DNA from: Shewanella sp. NIFS-20-20
GTDB taxonomy: Bacteria > Pseudomonadota > Gammaproteobacteria > Enterobacterales > Shewanellaceae
Length of the DNA: 64,000 bases
Assembly (NCBI RefSeq): GCF_019209865.1
Contig: NZ_JAHUTT010000008.1
Span: 49,141-113,140, forward strand
Reading direction: 5' to 3'
Shown: positions 18,128 through 28,916 of the stretch, piece by piece
Layout of the letters: each line of letters opens with the position of its first letter
Numbering within the stretch: the first letter of the stretch is position 1
The notes under the pieces: generated by a model
Seen by the model: the letters and a program-made list of their open reading frames with translations, nothing else
The model's database searches: none
Told to the model about the DNA's origin: nothing
Program-made: the position numbers and the translations under genes

Positions 18128-18901
18128 ATGAGCGATTTAACATTAGCGGCACAACGCGCAATCGAATTGATGGATTTAACCACATTAAATGATGATGATA
18201 CTGATCAAAAGGTCATCGATTTATGCCATAAAGCCCTGACGCCCGCAGGTCATACTGCTGCTATTTGCATTTACCCGCGCTTCATTCCTATTGCTCGCAA
18301 AACCTTGATTGAGCTGGGTGCTGAAGATATCAAGATAGCCACGGTCACTAACTTCCCTCATGGCAATGACGATATCGCGATTGCGGTATTAGAAACCCGC
18401 GCCGCGGTAGCTTATGGCGCTGATGAAGTCGATGTGGTGTTTCCATACCGTGCACTGATGGCTGGCGATGAAACCGTTGGTTTCGAATTAGTTAAAGCCT
18501 GTAAAGAAGCGTGTGGTGAAGACGTATTGCTGAAAGTTATCATCGAATCCGGTGAACTGAAAACGCCTGAGCTTATCCGTAAAGCTTCCGAGTTATCTAT
18601 CGATGCCGGCGCTGATTTTATTAAAACCTCTACCGGTAAAGTCCTTGTTAATGCGACTCTGGAAGCTGCTGAAATCATGTTGACTGTGATCAGTGAAAAA
18701 AATACCCAGGTAGGATTTAAACCAGCCGGTGGCGTGCGTGACGCGGCGGCGGCAGCAGAGTTTTTAGGTACGGCTAGCCGTATTCTTGGCCAAGATTGGG
18801 TCTCGCCTCGTACCTTCCGTTTCGGTGCGTCAAGCCTGTTAACCAGCTTGCTGCACACCTTAGACTTGGCCGATGCGCCAGCGGCGACACAAGGGTATTA
18901 A
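18128..18901 (+). CDS. deoC: Deoxyribose-phosphate aldolase
   Basis: 257 residues from ATG 18128, preceded by GGAGAG. The Schiff-base Lys lies in FIKTSTGK, and the family motif [11 protein letters not shown] is complete; the nearby [10 protein letters not shown] is also typical. DeoC splits 2-deoxyribose 5-phosphate to acetaldehyde and glyceraldehyde 3-phosphate in the cytoplasm. First gene of the deoCABD operon that catabolises deoxynucleosides brought in by NupC and Tsx. Confidence 0.96.
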   Translation: MSDLTLAAQRAIELMDLTTLNDDDTDQKVIDLCHKALTPAGHTAAICIYPRFIPIARKTLIELGAEDIKIATVTNFPHGNDDIAIAVLETRAAVAYGADEVDVVFPYRALMAGDETVGFELVKACKEACGEDVLLKVIIESGELKTPELIRKASELSIDAGADFIKTSTGKVLVNATLEAAEIMLTVISEKNTQVGFKPAGGVRDAAAAAEFLGTASRILGQDWVSPRTFRFGASSLLTSLLHTLDLADAPAATQGY

Positions 18902-19030
18902 TTTCGTTGGTGAATGACATCTTCACAGTGACTGACGTGATAGGTATAAGCCTGACTTAGCTATCATGCAGCACTGTGATTAACGCATATTCTTTGCAAA
19001 CCTAGTCGCGGCAACCTTGGAGGCCAAACT

Positions 19031-20362
19031 ATGTTTTTAGCTCAAGAAATTATTCGTAAGAAACGTAATGGGCAGGCGTTAAGTGCTGCGGAAATTCAAT
19101 TCTTTGTTCAGGGTATAACCGATCTTAGTGTGTCAGAAGGTCAAATTGCTGCCTTTGGTATGGCGGTGTATTTTAATGATATGACCATGGACGAACGTAT
19201 CGCCATCACCAGTGCGATGCGTGATTCTGGTACCGTGCTAAATTGGGATAGTCTTGGGCTTAATGGCCCTATTGTCGATAAACACAGCACTGGCGGTGTT
19301 GGCGATGTCATTAGTTTAATGCTAGGTCCTATGGTCGCCGCGTGTGGTGGTTATGTGCCGATGATCTCAGGGCGCGGTTTAGGCCACACCGGTGGCACGT
19401 TAGATAAATTTGATGCTATTCCAGGTTATCAAACGGAGCCCGACAATCAATTATTCCGCCAAGTGGTTAAAGAGGTGGGGGTGGCCATTATTGGTCAAAC
19501 CGGCGATCTGGTGCCTGCCGATAAACGTTTTTATGCTATCCGTGACAATACTGCGACCGTTGAATCGATTTCTCTGATCACCGCCTCTATTTTATCGAAG
19601 AAATTGGCCGCAGGCCTCGATGCCTTAGTGATGGATGTTAAGGTTGGTAGCGGGGCCTTTATGCCGACCTATGAGGCATCAGAAGAATTGGCTCGCAGTA
19701 TTACTGCGGTGGCTAATGGCGCTGGTACTCGTACTACCGCAATGTTGACTGACATGAACCAAGTGTTGGCCTCATGCGCAGGCAATGCCTTGGAAGTCAT
19801 GGAGGCATTGAACTTCTTGACCGGTCACTATCGCCATCCGCGTTTATACAATGTCACCATGGGCTTATGTCAGGAAATGTTGTTATTAGCAGGACTTGCC
19901 GATACGCCTGAACAAGCAAAATTAACGCTTGATACCGTGCTTAACAACGGCCGTGCCGCCGAAGTCTTCGCTAAGATGGTGGCAGGCTTAGGTGGCCCAG
20001 TCGATTTTGTTGAAAACCCTAGCCGCTATTTAGCACAGGCGAGCATAGTGCGTCCTGTCTATGCTGACAAAGTTGGCTATGTCCATGCCATGGATACCCG
20101 CGAACTCGGATTGGCGGTGGTCAGTTTGGGCGGTGGACGCCGTAAACCCGGTGATGCACTTGATTACAGTGTTGGTTTGAGTCAAGTCTGCGTATTAGGC
20201 CAGACCGTTGATGATCAAACGCCTTTGCTGATGATCCATGCGCAGTCTGAGCAGGCGTTTGCCGTGGCTGCGCAACTGGTTAAACAAGCTATTATTATCG
20301 AGGATACCCCGCCGGTTGCGACTCCCGATATTTATTGTGCCATTCGCGCCAGCGATCTTTGA
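19031..20362 (+). CDS. deoA: Thymidine phosphorylase
   Basis: 443 residues, full length. [10 protein letters not shown] is the phosphate-binding signature, with [14 protein letters not shown] and [11 protein letters not shown] as family blocks. It converts thymidine and phosphate to thymine and deoxyribose 1-phosphate. GGAGG precedes the ATG by nine bases. Separated from deoC by about 130 bases with no terminator, so probably one operon. Confidence 0.97.
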   Translation: MFLAQEIIRKKRNGQALSAAEIQFFVQGITDLSVSEGQIAAFGMAVYFNDMTMDERIAITSAMRDSGTVLNWDSLGLNGPIVDKHSTGGVGDVISLMLGPMVAACGGYVPMISGRGLGHTGGTLDKFDAIPGYQTEPDNQLFRQVVKEVGVAIIGQTGDLVPADKRFYAIRDNTATVESISLITASILSKKLAAGLDALVMDVKVGSGAFMPTYEASEELARSITAVANGAGTRTTAMLTDMNQVLASCAGNALEVMEALNFLTGHYRHPRLYNVTMGLCQEMLLLAGLADTPEQAKLTLDTVLNNGRAAEVFAKMVAGLGGPVDFVENPSRYLAQASIVRPVYADKVGYVHAMDTRELGLAVVSLGGGRRKPGDALDYSVGLSQVCVLGQTVDDQTPLLMIHAQSEQAFAVAAQLVKQAIIIEDTPPVATPDIYCAIRASDL

Positions 20363-20371
20363 GGTAGTGTT

Positions 20372-21592
20372 ATGAAACGTACAGTAATTTTGATGTTAGA
20401 TTCTTTTGGTCTAGGCGCGTCACACGATGCGGCGAGCTTTGGTGACGTTGGGGCCAATACTTTTGGTTCTATTGCCAAGGCATGTGCCGAAGGCCGTGCT
20501 AATGAAGGACGTCAAGGGCCATTATCGTTACCCAATTTATCGCGTTTAGGCTTGGCGTATGCCGCCATGGAAAGCGCCGGTGAGTTCCCGATGGGATTCG
20601 ATGGTGATCATGAGGTCATTGGTGCTTATGGTCATGCTGAAGAAATTAGCTCAGGCAAGGACACACCGAGTGGACACTGGGAAATGGCGGGTGTCCCTGT
20701 TTTATATGAGTGGGGCTATTTCTCTGAGTTAACTAATTCATTTCCGGTTGAGCTGACCGACAAAATCCTTGCACGAGCAGGCTTGTCAGGTTATTTGGGT
20801 AATTGCCATGCTTCGGGCACCGAGATTTTAGACCGACTAGGTGAAGAGCATATGCAATCGGGTTTGCCTATTTTCTACACCTCAGCAGACTCTGTGTTTC
20901 AAGTGGCTTGTCATGAAGAAACCTTTGGCTTAGATAATTTATTGCGTCTGTGTGAAATCGCCCGCGAAGAGTTAGGTCCTTACAATATTGGCCGGGTGAT
21001 TGCCCGTCCGTTTGTGGGTGATAAGGATAGCGGCTTTGCTCGTACTGGCAACCGTCGTGATTATGCGGTTGAGCCACCGGCAAAAACCGTGTTGGACAAG
21101 ATGAAAGAAGCCGGTGGTGAAGTGGTCAGTGTCGGCAAAATTGCAGACATTTATGCCCATTGCGGTATCACTAAAAAAGTCAAAGCCAATGGTTTAGAAG
21201 ACTTATTTGATGCCACGTTAACGCAAATCAAGCAAGCGGGCGATCGCACGATTATCTTTACTAATTTTGTCGACTTTGACTCCCATTATGGTCATCGCCG
21301 TGATGTGGCAGGCTATGCTAGAGCACTCGAGTATTTTGATGGCCGCTTGCCTGAATTGTTGGCGCTGCTTGATGATGAAGATTTATTAGTACTGACGGCT
21401 GATCACGGTTGTGATCCTACTTGGAAGGGATCGGATCATACTCGTGAACATGTTCCGGTACTGGTTAAAGGGGCTGGCTTAAATGCTGGTTCATTAGGCA
21501 GACGTAAAACCTTTGCCGACATTGGTCAATCCATTGCGAGCTATTACCAGCTTGAGCCAATGGTTTACGGTGAGTCCTTTATTCACCGTTAA
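20372..21592 (+). CDS. deoB: Phosphopentomutase
   Basis: 406 residues. The start [17 protein letters not shown] has the metal-binding Asp; DTPSGHWE carries the phosphorylated Thr, and [19 protein letters not shown] carries the paired metal ligands of the alkaline phosphatase superfamily. It interconverts deoxyribose 1- and 5-phosphate, linking DeoA and DeoD to DeoC. Nine bases after deoA with its own GAGG site. Confidence 0.97.
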   Translation: MKRTVILMLDSFGLGASHDAASFGDVGANTFGSIAKACAEGRANEGRQGPLSLPNLSRLGLAYAAMESAGEFPMGFDGDHEVIGAYGHAEEISSGKDTPSGHWEMAGVPVLYEWGYFSELTNSFPVELTDKILARAGLSGYLGNCHASGTEILDRLGEEHMQSGLPIFYTSADSVFQVACHEETFGLDNLLRLCEIAREELGPYNIGRVIARPFVGDKDSGFARTGNRRDYAVEPPAKTVLDKMKEAGGEVVSVGKIADIYAHCGITKKVKANGLEDLFDATLTQIKQAGDRTIIFTNFVDFDSHYGHRRDVAGYARALEYFDGRLPELLALLDDEDLLVLTADHGCDPTWKGSDHTREHVPVLVKGAGLNAGSLGRRKTFADIGQSIASYYQLEPMVYGESFIHR

Positions 21593-21650
21593 TGTACTAA
21601 GCCGGCATGAGGTCGGTGATTAAATAATGAAATAAACAGAGGTAAAATCG

Positions 21651-22361
21651 ATGGCAACACCACATATTAATGCAGTAGACGGCGCGTTTGCAGAAACCGT
21701 ATTATTCCCAGGCGATCCACTGCGTGCCAAGTTTATCGCTGAAACATTTTTAGAAAATGTTGAGCAGGTGACCGATGTTCGTAACATGCTGGGCTTCACT
21801 GGTACCTATAAAGGTAAAAGAGTCTCTGTGATGGGTTCTGGCATGGGTATTCCGTCATGCTCAATCTATGCGACTGAACTGATTAAAGATTACGGCGTTA
21901 AAAACCTGATCCGTGTGGGTACTTGTGGCGCAATCAGCACCGACGTAAAAGTACGTGATGTTCTGGTTGGTATGGGTGCTTGTACCGATTCTCAAGTGAA
22001 CCGATTACGCTTCCAAGGTCAAGACTTTGCTGCGATTGCCGATTTTGACCTGCTCAGCGCAGTCGTTGATTCTGCTAAAGCTCGTGGTACTAAGGTTCGC
22101 GTGGGTAACGTATTCTCAGCAGATCTGTTCTATACCCCAAATCCTAGCATGTTCGATACCATGGAGAAGATGGGTGTATTAGGCGTCGAAATGGAAGCGG
22201 CGGGTCTATATGGCGTTGCTCACGAGTTCGGTGCTCGCGCTCTGTGTGTTGTGACTGTATCTGATCACATCCGCACGGGTGAAGCCACCACATCGGAAGA
22301 GCGTCAAACTAGCTTTAACGAAATGATTGAAATGACATTAGAAGCGGTATTGACTCTGTAA
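21651..22361 (+). CDS. deoD: Purine-nucleoside phosphorylase
   Basis: 236 residues, the hexameric trimeric-type DeoD length. MGSGMGIPS (phosphate loop), RVGTCGAIS and [13 protein letters not shown] (nucleoside and ribose contacts) and the catalytic Asp in VSDHIRTGE are all present. It splits purine (deoxy)nucleosides with phosphate. Last gene of the deo operon; a strong bidirectional terminator follows. Confidence 0.97.
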   Translation: MATPHINAVDGAFAETVLFPGDPLRAKFIAETFLENVEQVTDVRNMLGFTGTYKGKRVSVMGSGMGIPSCSIYATELIKDYGVKNLIRVGTCGAISTDVKVRDVLVGMGACTDSQVNRLRFQGQDFAAIADFDLLSAVVDSAKARGTKVRVGNVFSADLFYTPNPSMFDTMEKMGVLGVEMEAAGLYGVAHEFGARALCVVTVSDHIRTGEATTSEERQTSFNEMIEMTLEAVLTL

Positions 22362-22376
22362 TATTGCGTGCTGATG

Positions 22377-22402
22377 AAAAAGGGCCCATTTGGGCCCTTT
22401 TT
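22377..22402. terminator. Bidirectional terminator between deoD and ytjB
   Basis: AAAAAGGGCCCA, TT, TGGGCCCTTTTT: a symmetric hairpin with A and T tracts serving both converging genes; it touches the ytjB stop codon. Confidence 0.92.
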
Positions 22403-23051
22403 ATTTACTAGCTTCTTCTTCATTGGTCGGCACTTGTTTGGTTTGGCGGTGCTTATTAATCTTGTGGCGGCGCCTATCATAATCTGCGCGCTTAAACGAT
22501 AAGGCTCTAGACAGTAAGAAGCCGATTAATCCCGCCACTAACAACATGATTTCTTGTTGCTCCATATTAATGGTATGGGCCTGTTTAATTTGTTTGAGCA
22601 TCGAGCCTTTGACCAAATAGGCTTCCACATAGCCTAAATGGATCCCATCTTGGTACACGGGTTCGACATACGCGGGATATTGCTTGGAAATATCCACTAG
22701 CAGCGCAGCATCCACTTCCAATTTGTCATTGATATTTTGTGCGTAGGCTAAGCGATGACCTTCACTACTATAAATACTCACGGCTAATACTTTTGGATCT
22801 TGTACCAAAGCGGTTGCGAGCCATTGAAGTTGTTCATCATTTTGAAGTTGTAATGCGGGGGCTGCCCCCTGTGCAGCTTGTTGAACCAAGAGTCTTGCCA
22901 TCTTTTCTGATTGGGTCTTTAGCAAGAGCTGCCCTTGTAGTAGGCTAGTTTGCCAGAGGTGTATTAAGGCAAAAATCAGCAGTAGCGCAACGATAAATTG
23001 CACTACCCTGATAAACTTATGGCTTTTTTTCAATCCTTTAAGATGTAACAC
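22401..23051 (-). CDS. ytjB: YtjB/Smp-family inner-membrane protein
   Basis: 216 residues. A hydrophobic helix at about 15-32, a periplasmic domain of about 130 residues (LLKTQSEKMARLLVQQAAQG, then YSSEGHRLAYAQN like a small sensor fold), a second helix near 168-186 and a basic cytoplasmic tail. The topology matches E. coli Smp (YtjB), encoded divergently from serB as here. Role unknown; the fold resembles the extracellular part of sensor proteins, but no signalling output domain follows. Confidence 0.85.
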   Translation of the reverse strand: MLHLKGLKKSHKFIRVVQFIVALLLIFALIHLWQTSLLQGQLLLKTQSEKMARLLVQQAAQGAAPALQLQNDEQLQWLATALVQDPKVLAVSIYSSEGHRLAYAQNINDKLEVDAALLVDISKQYPAYVEPVYQDGIHLGYVEAYLVKGSMLKQIKQAHTINMEQQEIMLLVAGLIGFLLSRALSFKRADYDRRRHKINKHRQTKQVPTNEEEASK

Positions 23052-23128
23052 TGATCACCAACCTTTACGATTCCCTGCACTAATCATAATTGATATTGCA
23101 GCGTTGGCACAGCCGGAGAGACGAGTTC

Positions 23129-24103
23129 ATGGAAGTAGCCCCAACAATTAGTCAAAAAAGTGCTGCATTTGATGTTTTTTTAGGTCAAATACAATCGCAG
23201 TTGCCGCGGATCAATCGTCATTGTGAGGGGACATTATTGCCCTGTGTCCGCTGGGTATTTCCCCACGATTGGTTCGCTGATACTGCGGTCATCAGCCGCT
23301 TAGTCGGCGAGTTGCAATCGAGCTCTTGTTTATCCATAGCTTACCTTGAGCGACCTGGTGATTACGCAGGCATTGAGCTAGCCGGCGATGACCTTAGCGC
23401 GTTACAGTCCATACTGAGCGCGTGGCCAGGCACCGAGACCTTAGCGGTCAGCCAACCATTGCCACAATTGACTCAAGCGGGCTTGTTGGTCATGGATATG
23501 GATTCCACTGCCATCCAAATAGAATGTATTGATGAGCTCGCGTCGATGGCGGGAATTGGCGCGCAAGTCGCAGAGGTCACTGAGCGTGCGATGCAAGGAG
23601 AACTCGATTTTGAGCAAAGCTTGAGGTTAAGGGTGTCGTTGCTGGCAGGGGCCCGTGCCGAGATTATTGATGCACTGTGCCAGCAACTGCCGCTGACGCC
23701 TGGGTTGACCTTATTGTGCCAAACCTTACAAGCCAATGGCTGGAAACTGGTGTTAGCATCGGGCGGCTTCACCCCGTTTGTGCAATATTTGCAACAGGCA
23801 TTGCAGCTTGACGCCGCCTTTGCCAACCAATTAGAGATCATTGCCGGCAAACTCACCGGTCATGTGACAGGTGACATCGTGGATGCCCAGTGCAAAGCGC
23901 AGGTATTATTACGATGTGCCACGCAGTGGCATATCGCATCCGGACAACGGTTGGCCATTGGTGATGGCGCCAATGATATCCCGATGCTTATGGCATCAGA
24001 TTTTGGCATTGCCTTTCATGCTAAGCCTGCATTAAATGCGATCGCCAGTGCTAAAATTGGCATCTTAGATTTGCAAACTTTATTGTTTTGGCTAAGAAAA
24101 TAA
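23129..24103 (+). CDS. serB: Phosphoserine phosphatase
   Basis: 324 residues from ATG 23129, with GGAGA upstream. HAD motif I is MDMDSTAIQIECIDE, motif II is LASGGFTPF, and motif III/IV is AIGDGANDIPML. The N-terminal 110 residues are the extra domain seen in gammaproteobacterial SerB. It makes L-serine from phosphoserine, the last step of serine biosynthesis. The stop overlaps the next start (TAATG), coupling it to the hydrolase gene. Confidence 0.96.
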   Translation: MEVAPTISQKSAAFDVFLGQIQSQLPRINRHCEGTLLPCVRWVFPHDWFADTAVISRLVGELQSSSCLSIAYLERPGDYAGIELAGDDLSALQSILSAWPGTETLAVSQPLPQLTQAGLLVMDMDSTAIQIECIDELASMAGIGAQVAEVTERAMQGELDFEQSLRLRVSLLAGARAEIIDALCQQLPLTPGLTLLCQTLQANGWKLVLASGGFTPFVQYLQQALQLDAAFANQLEIIAGKLTGHVTGDIVDAQCKAQVLLRCATQWHIASGQRLAIGDGANDIPMLMASDFGIAFHAKPALNAIASAKIGILDLQTLLFWLRK

Positions 24104-25035
24104 TGACTCAAATGCCAACTAAAATCCCCGAGATTAAGCAAGTATCTCATTTTATTCCCTTTGAGAATGGTCAATTGCACTTGCGCGAAATACGCCCTGA
24201 CGATGAGATTAGCGCTCCTTTGACCCCAGTCTTATTACTCCATGGCGCCATGTCCAACGGCAAGGTGTTTTATAGTCAATCGGGTAAAGGCTTGGCCTGT
24301 TATTTAGCGCAGCATGGGATCCCTGTGTATGTGCTCGATACCTTTGGACGTGGCTTAAGTGAGCCAAGCCTCAATGCTGACATTAATCCTGAGCAAGAGT
24401 CGGTTATCTGCCAGCAATTGCCCTTGATCCATGAATGGATCTTGCATCGACACCCACAGGCAAACAAAGTGCATTGGGGCGGCCACTCATGGGGCGGCGT
24501 CTTGATGGCGAGTAGCCTAGTTCGTTTTCCTGAATTGACGGCAAAGGTGGCCTCGTTAGTCTGCTTTGGCAGCAAACGTACGATTAAAACGCAATCATTC
24601 AAAAAGCGCTTAATGGTTGATTTGATTTGGAATCGCCTAGCGCCAACCTTGGCTAAGCGGCAAGGGTATTTTGATGCCAGACAATGGCGCATGGGAATGG
24701 ATAACGAAAGTCGGGCATCGTTACTGGAGTCGATTGATTGGGTGGGTGGCGCTTGGATTGGTCATCAGGATGGGTTTGATTATGCCCACGCGGCGAAGTC
24801 GTGCCAGTGGCCACCGGCTTGGTTCTTTGCCGGCGCTAATGATCCGGTATTGGGCAACCCTAAGGATGTGCGAGATATGATGGCTGAGTGTGGCTTAAGT
24901 GCGGCCAAATATAGTTTATTAGCCAAAGCCTCAGGGCATTTACTCGATTATGGCCATGCCGATATGCTGACTTCGCCGTTAGCGACTATGGATCATTTCC
25001 CTGGGTTAAAAGATTGGTGGTTAACCCTTGATTGA
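24103..25035 (+). CDS. Alpha/beta hydrolase
   Basis: 310 residues, translationally coupled to serB. The fold is clear: LLLHGAMSNGKVF near the oxyanion loop, nucleophile Ser in GGHSWGGVLMAS, an acidic residue in AGANDPVLG, and a final His near ASGHLLDYGHADM. No signal peptide, so cytoplasmic. Substrate cannot be read; an esterase or lipase-like activity is the default. The coupling to serB does not prove a shared pathway. Confidence 0.85.
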   Translation: MTQMPTKIPEIKQVSHFIPFENGQLHLREIRPDDEISAPLTPVLLLHGAMSNGKVFYSQSGKGLACYLAQHGIPVYVLDTFGRGLSEPSLNADINPEQESVICQQLPLIHEWILHRHPQANKVHWGGHSWGGVLMASSLVRFPELTAKVASLVCFGSKRTIKTQSFKKRLMVDLIWNRLAPTLAKRQGYFDARQWRMGMDNESRASLLESIDWVGGAWIGHQDGFDYAHAAKSCQWPPAWFFAGANDPVLGNPKDVRDMMAECGLSAAKYSLLAKASGHLLDYGHADMLTSPLATMDHFPGLKDWWLTLD

Positions 25036-25074
25036 CCAGCCCCATGGCTGGTCAATGATGGGGTGTTATGGGGA

Positions 25075-27435
25075 CTAGTGCTGGCTGAGGCTAGGGTAGC
25101 GCAGTAAAACTTCATGAGTGATATCTAAGATTTCGCCCAGACCGATGACTTGCCACAACATCTCCTCGAGCTGTTTAACCTTGTGAGGGGCATAGGGCAG
25201 CATGTATTCCGTTTCTCGACGGATATAACTCATGTCAGGTTTATGCGCCGCCCCGCGATAGACTCTGATGGCATAAAATTGCCCGTGGTCTTGGGCTTGG
25301 CGAATAAATTTCAGCTGAGCGTTGATGTCGCCGATAATGCGCGGTTGTTGGCACAGTAATTCCCCGCTAGGCAATAGGCTCATAAACACTTCGAAGAAAT
25401 CCATCTCATAGTCCGGATTCATGGTGCGTACCGGATCCAATAAATCACGCTTAAGTACACCGTGATCAAGTAAGGCGGTCAAATCTAAGCCATAAGGGGT
25501 GGTGTCAAAGATATCTGTTAATAGGTGTCGTTCACTGGTCGCGGCTAAGCATGAGAGCTTAGCGTTTTTGATGGTTTTCTCCACAAACCATAACACCCCA
25601 GGTAAATGGCGCATCATCAGATTTTTTAGGGCTTCAGCCAGTTCTTTGGCTTCGGCATTATTCTCGGTCAATTTTTGCAGCTTTTCTTTATTGGCTTCAA
25701 TCAGCTTTTTCAGGAAAGCGACCCCCATATGCGGCTCATTCCCCATCACCGACACTAAATGTAAACTTTGGCCATTACGACGGCTACGCACCAGTTTATA
25801 AGGCATCTCGACCAGTTTAAGCTTACCGGCGAGCGGCTGGAGCTTAGGAAAGCTCAATAATAAGGGTTCATCGTTATTAAACTCGATGATGTCATCAAGG
25901 TTGAGCTGCATTCCGCGGCCAGAAATATCCTGAGATATGGCTTTGACATCAATATCGCCTTGGCGGATGTGCACTAAAGTTTTAAACGCAAATCTCGCCT
26001 CCATGCGCCGCTCCGAGAACTCCATCGCCACTTGACGAATTTGATGGGAGTTAATTTTAGGTTGGGCAAATACTTTAAGGGCATTGACATTTTCAGTGTC
26101 TAACCGTGATTGGTATAGGCGCCTGACTTGTTCATTGGTGAGATCTTGCAATACCAAACTGTATTGTAATTGCTTGAGTTCAGCTTCAATGGCACTGCTG
26201 TAATGGCGGTCTTCTTGGGGTAATACCGAGGCTTTATAGGGGCGCTGATGGTCAATGGCGTAATGGTCTAGACGATAAATTCTAAAACTGGTTTTACGCG
26301 CGCCAAACCCTAAAAAGAGGTTGGTCAGGGTTTGCTGTTCTAATTCCCATAAGGTGGCAGAGTAAAAAAAGAGTTTACCGCTGGCATTGTGAGAAAAACA
26401 CACAAACATCTTATGAGCAGGGTTCGACGGTTCTTGCAGTATTTTTTCAATGCGTTGATGCGTCAACATCGCTGGTAATTGATTAATGTCATTTTGGTCG
26501 ACAAAATCATTGAGAATGGTTTGATTTTCCTGACTCAATAATAAGTGACTTAAGTGCCATTGTTGGTTTTTGGTGCCCGCGAAAGTTGATAAGTGTGGAA
26601 AATGAGGCAAATATTGCCGCTCTAATCCCAGCCCCGTTGCGGTATGCATAATATCACTGACATCGACCTTATAGCGGCCTTTGTAGGCGTGGATAAGTTG
26701 CTCGAGTAATTCTGACAATGAAGCGTTGCTGTCGAGGCGTTTGAGACTGATAAAATCAGAATCATCCTTGGACTCAATCTTCACCACTTGATAGTCAATA
26801 CCTTGTTGCAGAACCTCAAAAATCCCATCTTTGATAAGCTCAAGTAAAAAGAGCTTAACCTTGGCTTGGGTTTGCAGGTTGTGAGACTTGGGCGCGCGGA
26901 TGCGGATCCCATTGACGGACAGATCGGTCGAATTGGCGGTGATCCTTTGGTCTTGATGTTGAATGTCGACCTTGATGCTATAATGCATCCGCTCTTCTTC
27001 GCGATTAAAATAACTGCCAAGAACCGTGAGTGGCACGACAAATGGTGAGTCTTGGCTGGCAGTCACTTTTTTATGGGCAGCGTCTCTGAGTGCTTCTCTG
27101 CGACGTTTATGGCTATTGATGACCTCTTCATAGACCCCTAGCGTATAATGCTGCTGATATAGGGATAATGATTCCAATAGGATGGCTTTGGCGGGCTCAT
27201 CAAGAAAATGCTTTTGCTGCCCCTGAACGACGGCTTCCCAAGGCAACTCGGTTTTTTCTCGTAAATCAATATTGCGAGTACACAAAGTGGCAAGACGGTT
27301 GAGTTCCATCTTGATAAGAAAGCGATCTGAACTGGATTCATTCGCCGTTAATTGGTCAAATAGTTCCTGAAAGTGCTCTTCCATAACCAAAGGTTTGAGC
27401 TGGTCTATCAGGCTGCTGTACTCTTTTATTATCAT
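25075..27435 (-). CDS. Large protein with two PilZ domains
   Basis: 786 residues, cytoplasmic. Two PilZ cyclic-di-GMP receptor domains are visible: one near residues 140-250 (REEERMHY giving Arg-x3-Arg, then DLSVNG) and a second near 465-580 (RRMEAR, then DISGRG). Both keep the residues that contact c-di-GMP. The remaining 500 residues carry no catalytic motif I recognise. Likely a c-di-GMP effector or scaffold; whether it acts in motility or surface attachment is not evident. Divergent from radA with about 85 bases between. Confidence 0.85.
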   Translation of the reverse strand: MIIKEYSSLIDQLKPLVMEEHFQELFDQLTANESSSDRFLIKMELNRLATLCTRNIDLREKTELPWEAVVQGQQKHFLDEPAKAILLESLSLYQQHYTLGVYEEVINSHKRRREALRDAAHKKVTASQDSPFVVPLTVLGSYFNREEERMHYSIKVDIQHQDQRITANSTDLSVNGIRIRAPKSHNLQTQAKVKLFLLELIKDGIFEVLQQGIDYQVVKIESKDDSDFISLKRLDSNASLSELLEQLIHAYKGRYKVDVSDIMHTATGLGLERQYLPHFPHLSTFAGTKNQQWHLSHLLLSQENQTILNDFVDQNDINQLPAMLTHQRIEKILQEPSNPAHKMFVCFSHNASGKLFFYSATLWELEQQTLTNLFLGFGARKTSFRIYRLDHYAIDHQRPYKASVLPQEDRHYSSAIEAELKQLQYSLVLQDLTNEQVRRLYQSRLDTENVNALKVFAQPKINSHQIRQVAMEFSERRMEARFAFKTLVHIRQGDIDVKAISQDISGRGMQLNLDDIIEFNNDEPLLLSFPKLQPLAGKLKLVEMPYKLVRSRRNGQSLHLVSVMGNEPHMGVAFLKKLIEANKEKLQKLTENNAEAKELAEALKNLMMRHLPGVLWFVEKTIKNAKLSCLAATSERHLLTDIFDTTPYGLDLTALLDHGVLKRDLLDPVRTMNPDYEMDFFEVFMSLLPSGELLCQQPRIIGDINAQLKFIRQAQDHGQFYAIRVYRGAAHKPDMSYIRRETEYMLPYAPHKVKQLEEMLWQVIGLGEILDITHEVLLRYPSLSQH

Positions 27436-27520
27436 TTATGTTTCTTATTAAAGCATCCAAGCTTTATGTCGGCAGTAAATTTGTTTACTTTATCTTAGCT
27501 TATACGAATTTTAGAGAATT

Positions 27521-28885
27521 ATGGCAAAGAATAAAACAGCCTTTGTGTGTAATGAGTGCGGTCAGGACTTTCCAAGGTGGCAAGGTCAATGTAACGCATG
27601 TAAAGAATGGAACACCATCACCGAGGTGCGACTAGGGAGCGCACCGGCCAATCGAGGGGCAAGTTTTAGTGGATTCGCAGGCTCAGGCAGTAGTCAGGTT
27701 CAAACCCTTGATCAAATTGATTTAAATGATTTACCGCGTTTAGCCAGTTCGTTTACTGAATTCGATCGGGTGCTGGGCGGCGGTATCGTGCCAGGTTCGG
27801 CCATTTTGATTGGGGGTCATCCTGGGGCGGGCAAAAGTACCTTATTGTTGCAGACCTTGTGCCGTTTATCGCAACAGATGGAAGCCCTGTATGTCACTGG
27901 TGAGGAATCCTTACAACAAGTCGCCATGCGTGCCCATCGTTTAGGCTTGCCTATCGATAAGTTAAAGATGCTGTCAGAAACCAGTGTTGAACAAATTTGC
28001 GAGGTGGCGTTAAAAGAGCAGCCAAAAGTGATGGTGGTTGACTCAATTCAAGTGATGCATATTAACGATGTTCAATCCTCGCCTGGGAGCGTGTCTCAAG
28101 TTCGGGAGTCCGCCGCATTTTTAACCCGTTTCGCCAAACAGCAAGGCATTGCGGTGATCATGGTTGGCCATGTGACTAAAGATGGTAGCTTAGCCGGTCC
28201 TAAAGTGCTAGAGCACTGTATTGACTGCTCGGTGATGTTTGAAGGGGATAGTGATAGCCGTTATCGAACATTACGCTCTCATAAAAATCGCTTCGGCGCA
28301 GTCAATGAATTGGGCGTGTTTGCCATGACCGAAAAAGGCTTGAAGGAAGTCGCTAACCCCTCCGCCATCTTTTTAACCCGCGATGAAGCCGCGCCGGGCT
28401 CTTTAGTCATGTCGATCTGGGAAGGGACTCGGCCTTTGCTGGTGGAATTGCAGGTATTGGTTGATAGTTCAGCCATGTCGCACCCAAGGCGTGTCGCAGT
28501 GGGGATGGATGCCAACCGCTTGGCCATGTTATTAGCTGTGATGCATCGCCATGGTGGCTTACAGATGGCCGATCAAGATGTGTTTGTCAATGTGGTTGGT
28601 GGGGTTAAAGTCACTGAGACCAGTGCCGATCTTGCGTTACTTTTGGCGATGGTGTCGAGTTTTCGTAATCATACACTTGATCAAGACTTAGTGGTGTTTG
28701 GTGAGGTGGGCTTATCGGGTGAGATCCGGCCGGTGCCTAACGGCCAAGAGCGCTTAATCGAAGCGGCCAAGCATGGCTTTAAGCGCGCTATCGTGCCGAA
28801 GGCGAATGCGCCCAAAAAAGCCATCGCCGGCATGGAGGTGATGGGTGTGTCTAAACTGAGTCAAGCACTCGATGCTATCCTTTGA
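27521..28885 (+). CDS. radA: DNA repair protein RadA/Sms
   Basis: 454 residues. N-terminal zinc finger CNECGQDFPRWQGQCNACKE; RecA-like ATPase with GGHPGAGKSTLL (Walker A) and VMVVDSIQVMH (Walker B); the RadA-specific SHKNRFG motif; and a C-terminal Lon-protease-like domain with VNVVGGVKVTETSADLA. RadA drives branch migration and helicase action in homologous recombination. The neighbourhood with serB agrees with other enteric and Shewanella chromosomes. Confidence 0.97.
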   Translation: MAKNKTAFVCNECGQDFPRWQGQCNACKEWNTITEVRLGSAPANRGASFSGFAGSGSSQVQTLDQIDLNDLPRLASSFTEFDRVLGGGIVPGSAILIGGHPGAGKSTLLLQTLCRLSQQMEALYVTGEESLQQVAMRAHRLGLPIDKLKMLSETSVEQICEVALKEQPKVMVVDSIQVMHINDVQSSPGSVSQVRESAAFLTRFAKQQGIAVIMVGHVTKDGSLAGPKVLEHCIDCSVMFEGDSDSRYRTLRSHKNRFGAVNELGVFAMTEKGLKEVANPSAIFLTRDEAAPGSLVMSIWEGTRPLLVELQVLVDSSAMSHPRRVAVGMDANRLAMLLAVMHRHGGLQMADQDVFVNVVGGVKVTETSADLALLLAMVSSFRNHTLDQDLVVFGEVGLSGEIRPVPNGQERLIEAAKHGFKRAIVPKANAPKKAIAGMEVMGVSKLSQALDAIL

Positions 28886-28916
28886 CCCTATCTTTTTTCG
28901 CTAACGGACGCGCCTC